Assembly: GCF_013607875.1 (NCBI RefSeq)
Contig: NZ_VDES01000002.1
Coordinates: 761,638 to 825,637 of the forward strand
Source of the DNA: Blastomonas ursincola
GTDB lineage: Bacteria; Pseudomonadota; Alphaproteobacteria; Sphingomonadales; Sphingomonadaceae
Direction of reading: 5' to 3'
DNA length: 64,000 nt
The notes under the pieces were generated by a model. It ran no database searches, was not told the DNA's origin, and saw only the letters and a program-made list of their open reading frames with translations. Positions 26,293 through 34,024 of the stretch are shown one piece after another. A program made the position numbers and the translations under genes. Each line of letters starts with the position of its first letter. The first letter of the stretch is position 1.

Positions 26293-27876
26293 TCAGGCAC
26301 CGCGCGTCGCCGGATGCACGCCTGCCGCCTGGTTCTCGGCGAGTTCGTCCTCGCCCGCCAGCGGTTCGGCATCCTTCAGCGTATCGAGGTGCATCAGCTT
26401 CTTGATCAGCGGGGCGATGACGAGCACTCCGACGCCCACGGCAATCGCGATCCAGCCGATCTGCGAATAGACGTCGAGCACGGTCTGCTGGCCTGCGCCT
26501 TCGCCGCTCGCCTTTTCAGATCCCGTGGCGGCCGCGATCAGGCCGGCAACGAAATTGCCCGAGGCCGAAGCGAAGAACCACGTGCCCATGATCAGCGAGG
26601 CCATATGCGCCGGCGCCAGCCGGTTCATCGCGCTGAGGCCCACCGGCGAGAGGCAGAGCTCGCCCATGGTGTGGAGCAGATAGATGAGGAAGATGAACAG
26701 CACCGGGGTCGGCACACCTGCTCCTGCAGCGGCAGCGCCCGCAACCAGCACCAGGAAGCCAGCGCCGAGCTGGATCATCGCCAGGCCGAACTTGGCTGGG
26801 GCGGAGGGTTCGAGCCCCTTGCGGCCCAGCCACGTCCAGAGCGCCGCGAAAATCGGCGCCAGCAGCACGATGTAGATCGCGTTGATCGACTGGAAGATCG
26901 ACGCCTTCACATCGCCACGGTCAACATAACGGTCGGTATAGAGGTTGAGCGAGGACCCGGCCTGTTCGAACAGCGCCCAGAACAGCACCGAGCCGAGGAT
27001 CAGGAACATCGCGGCAAAGATGCGGTCGCGGTCTTCGCGCGGCAGCTTGGTGACGGCGGTGAGCAGCACATAGCCGACCAGCACGACGCCCGACGCGAGC
27101 AGCAGCCAGCCGACGACTTCCTGATACTGGATCAGCACCCAGATGCCCAGAACGGCGGCGATGCCGATGGCGTACAGGAGCCATTCGAGCTTGATGCCCA
27201 TCACCGGCTTGGCCAAAGCCGCCGCATCGGGCGCTTCGCCGCGACCGCACAGCAGAGGCTTGCCCAGGACGAACACGATAAGGCCCAGCGCCATGCCGAC
27301 GCCCGCAGCCCCGAAGCCATAGGACCAGCCGTAGGTCTCGCCCAGAATACCGCAGGCGACCGAGCCGAGGGCTGCGCCGAGATTAATGCCCATGTAGAAG
27401 ATGGTGTAGGCACTATCGCGCCGCACGTCGGTTCGCGGATAGAGCTGGCCGACGATCACCGAGATGTTCGCCTTGAGGAAGCCCGAGCCCACGATGATGA
27501 AGGCGAGCGCCAGCCAGAAGACGTTGAGGGCAGCGGGGTCCTGTCCCCCTGTGCCTTCGAAGCCCATCAGCAGGTGGCCGAAGGTGAGCAGGATTGCACC
27601 ATAGGTCACCGCCTTGCGCTGGCCGAGATAACGGTCGGCCAGATAGCCGCCGAGCACCGGAGTGATGTACACCAAAGCGGTATAGGCACCGTAGATGACG
27701 CCCGATTGCGAATCCGAAAACAGCCAGTGCTTGGTAAGGTAGAAGATCAGCAGCGCGCGCATGCCGTAATAGGAAAAGCGTTCCCACATTTCCGCGAAGA
27801 ACAGCACATACAGGCCCTTGGGGTGGCCCAGGAATGTGCCCTTGGAATCGCCGCTCACGGCATAACCGCTGGCCAT
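26293..27876 (-). CDS. POT-family proton-coupled peptide transporter
   Basis: 527 residues, about 14 membrane segments. The POT/PTR signature is clear: EMWERFSYYGMRALL (ExxERFxYY motif) in helix 1, LGGYLADRYLGQRKA, and the helix 7 and 10 regions. Imports di- and tripeptides with protons. It is 43 bases upstream of the lipoprotein amidohydrolase on the same strand and likely heads the operon POT - amidohydrolase - amidohydrolase-like. Longer than the minimal fungal PepT, as is usual for proteobacterial members with the two extra helices. Confidence 0.94.
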   Translation of the reverse strand: MASGYAVSGDSKGTFLGHPKGLYVLFFAEMWERFSYYGMRALLIFYLTKHWLFSDSQSGVIYGAYTALVYITPVLGGYLADRYLGQRKAVTYGAILLTFGHLLMGFEGTGGQDPAALNVFWLALAFIIVGSGFLKANISVIVGQLYPRTDVRRDSAYTIFYMGINLGAALGSVACGILGETYGWSYGFGAAGVGMALGLIVFVLGKPLLCGRGEAPDAAALAKPVMGIKLEWLLYAIGIAAVLGIWVLIQYQEVVGWLLLASGVVLVGYVLLTAVTKLPREDRDRIFAAMFLILGSVLFWALFEQAGSSLNLYTDRYVDRGDVKASIFQSINAIYIVLLAPIFAALWTWLGRKGLEPSAPAKFGLAMIQLGAGFLVLVAGAAAAGAGVPTPVLFIFLIYLLHTMGELCLSPVGLSAMNRLAPAHMASLIMGTWFFASASGNFVAGLIAAATGSEKASGEGAGQQTVLDVYSQIGWIAIAVGVGVLVIAPLIKKLMHLDTLKDAEPLAGEDELAENQAAGVHPATRGA

Positions 27877-28029
27877 TATCGAATGTCTCCCGTCGATTTT
27901 TCAGTTGGCGGCCCGCCCCCAGGCCGTCCATAGCGTGGGCTGCAACCTAGACAAAAATGCGCGGGTGTGAAGCGCCTTGTTGCAGTTGATACCAGACTGC
28001 CGCGTGCCACCCCGCTGCCGGAGCCCATT

Positions 28030-28623
28030 GTGACCCAGTTCAACGACCTGTCCTCGCTGCCCCGCTATCTCGCCAGCCGCCGCTCGGGCCGCCCGCGCGA
28101 CATGATCGCGCCCGGCCCCGATGCCGCGCAGATGCGCGAGATCGTGCGGATGGCGCTGCGCACGCCCGATCACGGCAAGCTGAACCCCTGGCGCGTCGTG
28201 CATGTGGCGAGCGACCAGCGCGATGCCTTTGCCGAAAAGCTGACTGCTGCCTATCGCGCGGAGAAGCCCGAGGCCGGACGGCTCGAGATCGAGGCGATGG
28301 AAAGCTTCGCGCGCCAGGCGCCCGAACTGCTCGTCGTGCTCTATTCGCCCCGTGAATCGAGCAAGATCCCGCTGTGGGAACAGCAGCTTTCGGCCGGGGC
28401 CTTCGTGATGAACCTGCTCCACGCGGTCCACGCGCACGGCTTTGTCGGCGGCTGGATCACCGGCTGGCCGAGCTATAGCGATGCCGTGCGCGACATGTTC
28501 GGGTCAGCGCCCGAGCAGATCGCGGGCTTCGTGTTCATCGGTACGCCAGGCCAGCCGCTGGAAGAGCGGCCCCGGCCTGCGGTTGACGCAGTGCTGAGCG
28601 GCTGGTCTGCTGCCGGGGACTGA
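28030..28623 (+). CDS. Nitroreductase-family FMN oxidoreductase (YdjA-like)
   Basis: 197 residues from GTG 28030, which has CCGGAG seven bases upstream; GTG 27967 would add 21 residues. The FMN-binding N-terminus is typical: RRSGRPRDMIAPGPDAAQ and MREIVRMALRTPDHGKLNPWRV; the C-terminal EERPRPAVDAV follows. Matches the short YdjA-like branch. Reduces nitro or quinone substrates with NAD(P)H; physiological substrate unknown. Divergent from the POT gene. Confidence 0.86.
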   Translation: MTQFNDLSSLPRYLASRRSGRPRDMIAPGPDAAQMREIVRMALRTPDHGKLNPWRVVHVASDQRDAFAEKLTAAYRAEKPEAGRLEIEAMESFARQAPELLVVLYSPRESSKIPLWEQQLSAGAFVMNLLHAVHAHGFVGGWITGWPSYSDAVRDMFGSAPEQIAGFVFIGTPGQPLEERPRPAVDAVLSGWSAAGD

Positions 28624-28635
28624 CCCGTCTTGCCG

Positions 28636-28908
28636 TCAGTGCAGCGCGGCGGCGGTGCGCTCGTCAGGCGCAGAAACGTCGTCCACCAAACCGGCTGCGT
28701 CTTCCTCGGCAAATTCGCGAACGATCGCAGCATCGAGCTTGTCGAGCGGCTGCTGCCCGGCTTCGTGCTTCTGCGCGATCTTGGCCGCTGCATTCCAGGC
28801 CTTGGCCGCATCGAGCGCGATGCCCTGGCGGTTCTTGAGCGGTTCGCTTTCGGCCTTGGCGATCTGCAGGCTTTCCTGCTCGCGGCAGAATTTTTCGGTA
28901 AAGCGCAT
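28636..28908 (-). CDS. Conserved-looking hypothetical protein, 90 residues
   Basis: Almost wholly helical with many charged residues (MRFTEKFCREQESLQIAKA, AKAWNAAAKIAQKHEAG); no signal peptide, membrane segment or recognised domain. Both ends fit an independent gene: stop 12 bases from the nitroreductase stop (convergent). Codon use is GC-rich like its neighbours. Function unknown. Confidence 0.6.
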   Translation of the reverse strand: MRFTEKFCREQESLQIAKAESEPLKNRQGIALDAAKAWNAAAKIAQKHEAGQQPLDKLDAAIVREFAEEDAAGLVDDVSAPDERTAAALH

Positions 28909-29066
28909 CGATGCTCTCCTCGTCGGACTTCCAGACGATCAGGCAGCAAGGCGCGCGATTGCGCGCGTTATCGGCGATCCAGGTTATCGGATGCCGCCTC
29001 CCTAGCACGGCCGGGCGGCAATAGCGAACGATGGTTCCTGCAGGCCGTCATCGGCCCAAATTTGCC

Positions 29067-29267
29067 TCATTCCTTCGGTGGCCGCCCCCTGGGGCGCTGT
29101 TCGGGCGGGGCGAGCTTGATGCCGCGCCGCGCCAGCGCCTCACGCAACAGGATCTCGATCTCGGCATTCACGCTGCGCAATTCCTGCGCGGCGGCGCGCT
29201 CGATCGCCGCGTGGAGCGACGGATCGAGGCGCAGCGCGAAGGATTTCTTGGGCGGCGGATTGGGCAT
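29067..29267 (-). CDS. Ribbon-helix-helix (Arc-like) DNA-binding protein
   Basis: 66 residues. The Arc/MetJ-type pattern is visible: KKSFALRLDPSLHAAIERAAAQ (strand and helix A) and RSVNAEIEILLREAL (helix B). The C-terminus is Pro/Arg rich (GRPPKE). It lies eight bases after the SPFH gene on the same strand, so the two are cotranscribed. It may bind the AT-rich repeat ahead of the SPFH gene (30217-30236), that is, self-regulation; this is inference. Confidence 0.85.
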   Translation of the reverse strand: MPNPPPKKSFALRLDPSLHAAIERAAAQELRSVNAEIEILLREALARRGIKLAPPEQRPRGRPPKE

Positions 29268-29275
29268 TGTTCAGG

Positions 29276-30190
29276 TCAATAGAGCGACCCGGCATTGACC
29301 ACCGGCTGGGTGTCGCGCTCGCCGCATAGCACCACCATCAGGTTGGAGACCATCGCCGCCTTGCGCTCGTCGTCGAGGTGAACGACATTCTTCTCGCTGA
29401 GCATCGCCAGCGCATGTTCGACCATCGTCACCGCGCCCTCGACCAGCCGCGATCGTGCCGCGATCACCGCCTCGGCCTGCTGGCGCCGCAGCATCGACTG
29501 GGCGATCTCGGGCGCATAGGCGAGGTGCGTCAGGCGGCATTCATCGATCTGCACGCCCGCCGTGCCGACACGCTCCTGCAGCTGCTTTTCCAGTTCGTGG
29601 CTGACCTCCTCGGCATCGCCGCGCAGCGTCACCTCATCGGCATTGAAATCGTCATAGGGATAGCGCGCACCGATGACGCGGACCGCGCTCTCGATCTGGA
29701 TGTCGACGAATTCCTGATAGTTCTCGACATCGAACAGGGCCTTCGCGGTGTCCGACACGCGCCATACCACGTTGGTCGCGATCTCGACCGGGTTGCCGCG
29801 CAGGTCGTTCACCTTGACCTTTTCCGAGGTGACGTTGTGCACGCGCACCGAGATCTTCTTGCGGCTGAGCCACGGCCAGCGCCAGCGCAGCCCGGTGTTG
29901 CGATCGGTGCCCTTGTAGCTGCCGAACAGCTGGATCGCCGCCGCCTCGTTGGGGTTGAGCATGTAGAAGCCCGAGATGATGAACAGAAAGGCAAGCGCGC
30001 TCAGCCCGGCCAGCACCAGTCCCAGCATGTTGCCACTCTTTGCCATTCCGACGCCCAGTACCGGTAGCAGCATGGAAACCAGCATGAGCAGAAGGAACAC
30101 ATAGCCGTTGAACGTGCTGGCCGCGCTTTCGGTGCTGGCGACCATGGCACCGCCGCCCGACGAGCCGTCAAAAGAAGAATTCTGCTGCAT
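29276..30190 (-). CDS. SPFH-domain (band 7/slipin-like) membrane protein
   Basis: 304 residues. Two N-terminal hydrophobic segments (YVFLLLMLVSMLLPVLGVG, LVLAGLSALAFLFIISGFYML) anchor the protein; the SPFH/band-7 domain runs over residues about 85-230 (IQLFGSYKGTDRNTGLRW, TTVTSEKV-like VRVHNVTSEKV, NPVEIATNVVWRVSDT). A coiled-coil helix with RRQQAEAVIAAR follows. SPFH proteins scaffold membrane microdomains or protease complexes. Partner: the adjacent ribbon-helix-helix gene. Confidence 0.9.
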   Translation of the reverse strand: MQQNSSFDGSSGGGAMVASTESAASTFNGYVFLLLMLVSMLLPVLGVGMAKSGNMLGLVLAGLSALAFLFIISGFYMLNPNEAAAIQLFGSYKGTDRNTGLRWRWPWLSRKKISVRVHNVTSEKVKVNDLRGNPVEIATNVVWRVSDTAKALFDVENYQEFVDIQIESAVRVIGARYPYDDFNADEVTLRGDAEEVSHELEKQLQERVGTAGVQIDECRLTHLAYAPEIAQSMLRRQQAEAVIAARSRLVEGAVTMVEHALAMLSEKNVVHLDDERKAAMVSNLMVVLCGERDTQPVVNAGSLY

Positions 30191-30216
30191 CTGAAACGCC
30201 CTCCGATTCGATAATC

Positions 30217-30236
30217 ATGATATCATAATTATATCA
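30217..30236. promoter_or_regulatory. AT-rich palindrome and -10-like element before the SPFH gene
   Basis: ATGATATCAT (30217-30226) is a perfect 10-base palindrome, and TGATAT with ATATCA form an inverted pair across a seven-base gap (30218-30236). On the minus strand TATAAT occurs at 30233-30228, a good -10 element about 40 bases before the SPFH start. The overlap suggests repression by a protein bound here, possibly the encoded ribbon-helix-helix factor. Confidence 0.45.
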
Positions 30237-30405
30237 AATGTTGATGGGCGCAAGCCGGATTCGTTGTGCACCGTCAGCTGGATCATGCCGTCCGTCACAG
30301 CGTGCAGCGAGGGGGAGGGGTATCAAAGCGACGAACGGTCCGCCGCAACAGGAAACCGTTCTGCCGTCCATGCGTAAGGCATGGGACCGATAAAGGATCA
30401 AAGCC

Positions 30406-30684
30406 ATGACGATGCACCATGCCCGCCCCGCTTTCGACCCCGCCCATATGCTGGCAGCGGGACACAGCTTTGCGCGCCGCATTGCCCGACGCGGCTTCAT
30501 GCCGCTCTATCACGCGGGCGATGTCAACCATTGCCCGGGTTGCGGTGGCAAGCACTGGCATGTCGGACGGATGAGCGCGGAATGTGCGACCTGTGCGACG
30601 GCGATCCCGCTTGCCGATGTCGCCGCGCAGCCGATGCAGCCGCTGTTTCACGTCACCCGCAGCCGCACCGCCTGGGTGGAGTGA
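30406..30684 (+). CDS. Small CxxC-containing hypothetical protein
   Basis: 92 residues. Three paired-cysteine elements resemble a zinc ribbon: HCPGCGGKHWHVGR and ECATCATA. The N-terminal half is basic. No family recognised. Start ATG 30406 or 30412. It is convergent with the hemerythrin-like gene, whose stop immediately follows. Confidence 0.6.
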   Translation: MTMHHARPAFDPAHMLAAGHSFARRIARRGFMPLYHAGDVNHCPGCGGKHWHVGRMSAECATCATAIPLADVAAQPMQPLFHVTRSRTAWVE

Positions 30685-31107
30685 TCAGCGCTTGCCGGGC
30701 GTGGCGAAGATCGCCGGATAGAAGACCTGCTCCTCCCAGCGTACGCGCGCCTTCAGCCGGTCATTGAGGCCCCGAAACGCCGCGAGAAATCCGGCACGAT
30801 CGTCCGCCACCCGGCGCTGCGGCCAGCTGGCGTTGCAATCCATCAGGTCGCCCCGCCACATCAGCAGCTCGTCATGAAAGCGGCGGAGCAGCTTGGTCTT
30901 GTCCGCGTCCTTTTCCATTTCTGCCGCACGGGCGTTCACCAGCCGAATTTCGACGCTGCAATGGCTGTTAACCAGGCGTGAAAATCCGAGGCGAAGCGCG
31001 GGCAGATCGCGCAGGGCCGTGTCCGTCCCGGCCTTGACGGCTCTCACGATGGCATCGGCCTGGGCCAGCAACTCGCCATGCTGATGGGCAAAATTCTGCA
31101 TGCTCAT
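30685..31107 (-). CDS. Hemerythrin-like helical protein
   Basis: 140 residues, a four-helix layout. Candidate metal ligands: His in FAHQHGELL, the HxxxE pair in SHCSVEI and His-Asp-Glu in RRFHDELL; the fourth helix has RWEEQVFYPAIF, where the usual His is Arg/Trp. The histidine pattern is thus incomplete compared with classical HHE domains, so oxygen or iron binding is uncertain. ATG 31107 is preferred; 31101 is also possible. Divergent from the M20 peptidase gene. Confidence 0.6.
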   Translation of the reverse strand: MSMQNFAHQHGELLAQADAIVRAVKAGTDTALRDLPALRLGFSRLVNSHCSVEIRLVNARAAEMEKDADKTKLLRRFHDELLMWRGDLMDCNASWPQRRVADDRAGFLAAFRGLNDRLKARVRWEEQVFYPAIFATPGKR

Positions 31108-31259
31108 GAAGGCGTCGGCCCGGTTATCTGACCTCAGATCAAGGTCATGTGTATTCAAGGGTTTAGGGTGATTCGGTTTACAGGGTGTTACCCATTGCAA
31201 GAACGCCTGGACCGGTCCAACCTGTTTGTCTCAGCCACGTTGCAATGAGGCGCAAACCC

Positions 31260-32801
31260 ATGTCCGATACCATATCCGCTTCCCCCAATCGCCGTGCGAT
31301 GCTGCGTTCCGCCGCCCTGGTTGGCTCCGGAATGGCGCTCACCGCCGGGGGCGGCGCGGCGCTCGCGGCGGCAGAAAGCGAGATGGCGCGCATCCGCAAG
31401 GCGGCGGAAAGCAACCGCGACGCCGACATCAAACGCATCCAGGACTGGATTCGGCTGCCCTCGATCGCGGCGGAGAATTTGAACATGGCCGAGGGTGCGG
31501 CCTATATGGCGGACCTCGCCAAATCCGCGGGCTTTACCGGGGTCACCACCGTGCCCTCCGACGGCTATCCCGGCGTGTTCGGGGTGATGGACAATGGGGC
31601 GAAGCGCACGCTCGGCATCTATTTCATGTACGACGTCAAGCAGTTCGATCCGGCGGAATGGTCTTCGCCGCCGCTCGAGGCGCGGATCGTCGACAAGCCC
31701 GGCTGGGGCAAGGCGATCATGGGGCGCGGTGCGGTGAACCAGAAGGGGCCGGAAGCGACGCTGCTCGCCACGCTGCACGCGATGAAAAAGGCGGGGGTGA
31801 AACCGCCGGTCAACCTGGTGCTGCTGTGCGAGGGCGAGGAGGAGATCGGATCGCCCCATTTCAAGCAGATCGCGACGCGGCCCGATGTGCTGGCGGCACT
31901 CAAGAAATGCGAGGGCATCTTCATCCCGGCGAGTTGGCAGGGCGCGAATGGCGAGGTTCAGGTCAACTTGGGCTCCAAGGGCGTGATCGAGCTCGAACTG
32001 GTCGCCAGCGGCGAGAAATGGGGCAGGGGGCCCAAGGGCGACATCCATTCGAGCTACAAGGCGATGGTCGATTCGCCAGCCTGGCGGCTGGTCCAGGCGC
32101 TGCAGACGCTGGTCACGCCCGACGGCAACAATGTCGCGATCGGCGGGTGGAGCGACAATGTCCGCCCGCTCACCGACCGCGAGAAGGCGCTGATCGCAGA
32201 AGCCGCGAAGGGCATGAACGAGGCGCAGATGAAGCAGTCCTTCGGGCTGACCCACTGGATCGACGACCTGCCGTTCGAGCAGGCGCTGATCCGCCTCGCG
32301 CAGGAGCCGACCGCGAATATCGAGGGGCTGGTCGCGGGCTATACCGGCCCCGGCGGCAAGACCGTGCTGCCCGGCCGCGCGGTCGCCAAGATGGACTTCC
32401 GCCTCGTCCCCAACCAGACCCGCGCCGAGGCCGAGCAGAAGCTGCGCGCGCATCTCGACAAGCATGGTTTCACGGACATCGAGGCCAATGTCTCGGGCGG
32501 CTATGACCCGACCGAGGTGGCGGAGGACAGCCGGCTGATCAAGGCGGAGTTGGCGGCCTATGCGAAGCTTGGCGTCAAGGCGAACCTGAACCCGCGGCTC
32601 GCAGGTTCCTGGCCGGGCGCGGTGTTCACTGCGCCGCCGGTCAGCATCCCCGCCGGGCATTTCGGCATCGGCCATGGCAGCGGCGCGCACGCCCCGGACG
32701 AATATTATGTGGTGGAGTCGACCAACCCCAAGGTCGCCGGGATCACCGAGGCGACCCTGGGCTATGCCGAGATCATGTACCAGCTCGCTTCTGTCCGCTA
32801 G
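31260..32801 (+). CDS. Tat-exported M20 family metallopeptidase
   Basis: 513 residues from ATG 31260. The N-terminus SPNRRAMLRSAALVGSGMAL has the twin-arginine (RRxxL) export signature followed by a hydrophobic stretch ending in ALAAA. M20 motifs: IYFMYDVKQFDPAEW at the first metal site, GRGAVNQKGPEA (second), CEGEEEIGSP (catalytic Glu pair) and the C-terminal GHGSGAHAPDEY. Length and motifs match the dipeptidase/carboxypeptidase subfamily. It would work in the periplasm on short peptides, as part of the peptide-scavenging set. Confidence 0.9.
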   Translation: MSDTISASPNRRAMLRSAALVGSGMALTAGGGAALAAAESEMARIRKAAESNRDADIKRIQDWIRLPSIAAENLNMAEGAAYMADLAKSAGFTGVTTVPSDGYPGVFGVMDNGAKRTLGIYFMYDVKQFDPAEWSSPPLEARIVDKPGWGKAIMGRGAVNQKGPEATLLATLHAMKKAGVKPPVNLVLLCEGEEEIGSPHFKQIATRPDVLAALKKCEGIFIPASWQGANGEVQVNLGSKGVIELELVASGEKWGRGPKGDIHSSYKAMVDSPAWRLVQALQTLVTPDGNNVAIGGWSDNVRPLTDREKALIAEAAKGMNEAQMKQSFGLTHWIDDLPFEQALIRLAQEPTANIEGLVAGYTGPGGKTVLPGRAVAKMDFRLVPNQTRAEAEQKLRAHLDKHGFTDIEANVSGGYDPTEVAEDSRLIKAELAAYAKLGVKANLNPRLAGSWPGAVFTAPPVSIPAGHFGIGHGSGAHAPDEYYVVESTNPKVAGITEATLGYAEIMYQLASVR

Positions 32802-32860
32802 TCGGGCGAGGGGGCGGCGCGGCGCTTGCGGGCAAGCGGGCGAGGCGGCATGACGGATAC

Positions 32861-34024
32861 ATGAAGATCACCGCGACCATTCTCGACCGCATCGGCCACA
32901 AGGGCCCCTATGCCACCACCCGTCCGCTGCGCCTCGCCGAGGTCGATCTCGCGCCGCCGGGGGCGGACGAGATGCTGGTGAAGATCGAGGCGGCGGGGCT
33001 CTGCCATAGCGACCTTTCGGTCATCAACGGCGACCGCCCGCGCCCGATGCCGATGGCTTTGGGGCATGAGGCGGTGGCGACGGTGCTCGAGCCGGGCGCA
33101 ATCGCTGCGCAGCATTTCGTCCCCGGCGACCGCGTGGTGCTGAGCTTCCTGCCGCTATGCGGCCATTGCCCCAGCTGCCATTCGGGCGAGGGATACCTGT
33201 GCGGCAACGGTGCGGCGGCGAATGGCGCGGGGACTTTGCTCGGCGGCGAGCGGAGATTGTCGGAGAATGGCACGCCGGTGCAGCATCATCTCGGCTCCTC
33301 GGCCTTTGCGACGCATGCCGTGGTCGACCGGCGTTCGGCGGTGAAGATCGACAGCGACATTCCGGTCGAGATCGCCGCCTTGTTCGGCTGCGCGGTGCTG
33401 ACCGGCGCGGGCGCAGTGCTCAACGGCGGCGGGTTGCGCGCGGGCGAGAGCGTCGTCGTCTATGGCCTGGGCGGCGTCGGTCTCGCCGCGCTGATGGCGG
33501 CGATCGCAGGCGGCGCGCATCCGGTGATCGCGATCGATCCGGTGCCAGCCAAGCGCGCGCTGGCGCTGGAACTGGGCGCGGTGGCCGCCATCGATCCGCA
33601 GGATGCCGAGGAGGCGGTGGTCGCAGCATTGGGCCGCAAGCCCGATCTGGTGATCGAGACCGTCGGCAAGGCCCCGGTGCTCGCCAAAGCCTATGGGCTG
33701 GCGCGGCGCGGCGGGCGGATCGTTACCGTGGGCCTGCCCAACCCGGCGGACATGCTCTCGATCCCCGCCGTATCGCTGGTCGGCGACGGCAAGACGCTGA
33801 TGGGCAGCTATATGGGCAACGCGATCCCCTCGCGCGACATCCCCCGCTACATCGCCCTCTGGCGCGCCGGACGGATGCCGGTGGAAAAGCTGCTGACCTC
33901 GGTCAGCCCGCTGTCCGAGATCAACGCGCTGTTCGATGAACTGGCGAGCGGGACGGCGATCCGGCAGGTGGTGGTGCCGTATGAAAAACAACCTGACACG
34001 CCGTTTTCCGGTAAAGGTCAATGA
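32861..34024 (+). CDS. Zinc-dependent medium-chain alcohol dehydrogenase
   Basis: 387 residues. Catalytic zinc ligands in GLCHSDLS and LGHEAVA; structural zinc cysteines in LPLCGHCPSCHSGEGYLC (four Cys). The NAD-binding GxGxxG is GLGGVGLAAL. Family relatives oxidise primary alcohols or formaldehyde adducts. The core ends at AIRQVVVP; the last 15 residues (KQPDTPFSGKGQ) run into the AT-rich insert boundary, so the native C-terminus may have been changed. The gene is otherwise complete. Confidence 0.9.
   Translation: MKITATILDRIGHKGPYATTRPLRLAEVDLAPPGADEMLVKIEAAGLCHSDLSVINGDRPRPMPMALGHEAVATVLEPGAIAAQHFVPGDRVVLSFLPLCGHCPSCHSGEGYLCGNGAAANGAGTLLGGERRLSENGTPVQHHLGSSAFATHAVVDRRSAVKIDSDIPVEIAALFGCAVLTGAGAVLNGGGLRAGESVVVYGLGGVGLAALMAAIAGGAHPVIAIDPVPAKRALALELGAVAAIDPQDAEEAVVAALGRKPDLVIETVGKAPVLAKAYGLARRGGRIVTVGLPNPADMLSIPAVSLVGDGKTLMGSYMGNAIPSRDIPRYIALWRAGRMPVEKLLTSVSPLSEINALFDELASGTAIRQVVVPYEKQPDTPFSGKGQ

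Noticed and set aside
26314-27933. 539-codon plus-strand open frame opposite the POT transporter
   Set aside because: Translation is Arg/Gln/His-rich with no motif, and the minus strand encodes an unmistakable transporter.
31188-32690. 500-codon minus-strand open frame opposite the M20 peptidase
   Set aside because: Antisense to an M20 gene with Tat signal and full motif set.
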